NCBI GenBank assembly: GCA_029224965.1
Contig: JAQXVO010000028.1
Location: 42,949-106,948, forward strand
DNA length: 64,000 nucleotides
Reading direction: 5' to 3'
Source: Lachnospiraceae bacterium
GTDB lineage: Bacteria; Bacillota; Clostridia; Lachnospirales; Lachnospiraceae
Shown: piece after piece, positions 63,471 to 64,000 of the stretch
Layout of the letters: every line of letters starts with the position of its first letter
Numbering within the stretch: the stretch's first letter is position 1
The notes under the pieces: model-generated
Database searches by the model: none
Told to the model about the DNA's origin: nothing
What the model saw: the letters and a program-made list of their open reading frames with translations, nothing else
Translations under genes and position numbers: made by a program

Positions 63471-63508
63471 CAAAAAATGTGACAATGCAAAAGCATTGTC
63501 ACATTTTT
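63471..63508. terminator. Bidirectional terminator between the partial gene and fucO
   Basis: GTGACAATGC and GCATTGTCAC around an AAAA loop with T/A runs on both sides. It ends the right-edge gene; a TATAAT-like box at about 63449-63456 downstream may belong to the fucO promoter. Confidence 0.88.
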
Positions 63509-63555
63509 AACAAAGTGAAGTTCTATGAATTCTTGTAATCCTTCGATCTCCGGAC

Positions 63556-64000
63556 TTACTGTTTCCTGAACTGCTTCAAAATTCTTCTCGCAGAAGGCTC
63601 GCCCTCTTTATAGACGCTGATAACAAAGGGGCCTTCTTTTAAGGGATCATAGATCTTACGGACTTCCTCTTCGAAAGCATGTACCTTCTGGTCTATATTT
63701 CGAAGTTCGTGATCCTCGATCTCTACCGCATAATCATCCGCTGTCTTACGAATCTGGTAAGGCACGAAGACATCTGTCTTTACACGAATCTTTCCGGCTT
63801 CGATAAACTCATCTTTTGTCATCGGCTTCTGGTGCAGAGCCGTCAGAAGTTCATTCGCTCTTTCGACACATGCCTCTTCTTCCGAACTTTCTGCAATTGC
63901 TTGAATTGCCGACTCCGTAAGTTCCAGATCGACCACGATCCGGGCATCTGCATTCGACTCGGATAAGACTTCCTTCAAATCCTGTTCCTTTGTTTCTGTA
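63556..64000 (-). CDS. C-terminal part of an unrecognised protein, cut by window edge
   Basis: A frame that is open to the right end of the window (the residues ETKEQD precede LKEVLSES). The visible 147 residues are acidic and probably cytosolic: VVDLELTESAIQAIAESSEEEACVERA, KPMTKDEFIEAGKIRVKTDVFVP, and a Lys/Arg-rich end SARRILKQFRKQ. I do not recognise the family. The terminator at 63471-63508 follows. Confidence 0.7.
   Translation of the reverse strand, partial: TETKEQDLKEVLSESNADARIVVDLELTESAIQAIAESSEEEACVERANELLTALHQKPMTKDEFIEAGKIRVKTDVFVPYQIRKTADDYAVEIEDHELRNIDQKVHAFEEEVRKIYDPLKEGPFVISVYKEGEPSARRILKQFRKQ

Overview
The window looks like chromosome of a Gram-positive Clostridia member, most like the Lachnospiraceae. 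The reasons are strong GGAGG-type ribosome binding sites with TTG/GTG starts, two T-box leaders, a CarD-family regulator, sortase-assembled pili with LPXTG-type anchors, a type-2 isoleucyl-tRNA synthetase and a long-form (type 2) LeuA. I do not name a genus. Most genes are on the minus strand; only the radical SAM gene, a ketopantoate-reductase-like gene, guaB and a LysR gene are clearly on the plus strand. No rRNA, tRNA, CRISPR array or prophage was seen.

Layout: 0-24 kb is mainly housekeeping: ispE-gntR, a RelQ-type (p)ppGpp synthetase with a small unknown gene and a SpoU/TrmH methylase, dnaE-pfkA, a CPBP membrane protease, a patatin-like lipase, a divergent radical SAM gene, plsY, glycogen phosphorylase, ileS behind an Ile (ATC) T-box, a DUF4190-like protein, a GT2 glycosyltransferase and proC-mutY. 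24-31 kb holds a lone crotonase, a PanE-like reductase, guaB, small membrane proteins, CarD and a LysR regulator with a repeat-containing leader.

31-40 kb is the most interesting part: a sortase-assembled pilus locus. Read on the minus strand it encodes a very large beta-helix surface protein (probable tip adhesin), a major pilin, a class C sortase, a minor pilin, a second sortase and a signal-peptidase-like protein. The last lacks both catalytic residues (Ser to Ala, Lys to Arg), which recalls the non-catalytic SipA pilus-assembly factor of streptococci. The adhesin's signal peptide lies in a different frame from its body. Two cre-like palindromes precede the operon.

40-46 kb carries an RNase H with a viroplasmin-type N-terminus, an IS200/IS605 element (tnpA plus a TnpB without a recognisable zinc ribbon) and a TrpXYZ-like ABC importer. 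46-54 kb is a leucine regulon, ilvA-ridA-leuA-leuC-leuD-leuB, behind a T-box whose apparent specifier is CTC (Leu); the leuA-leuC gap holds two families of tandem repeats. 54-61 kb is an AT-richer arabino-oligosaccharide locus (binding protein, two permeases, GH51, LacI regulator, GH43) with no ATPase of its own. The right end has an IS256-type transposase remnant, a small XRE-like ORF, a TetR regulator, fucO and a gene cut by the window edge.
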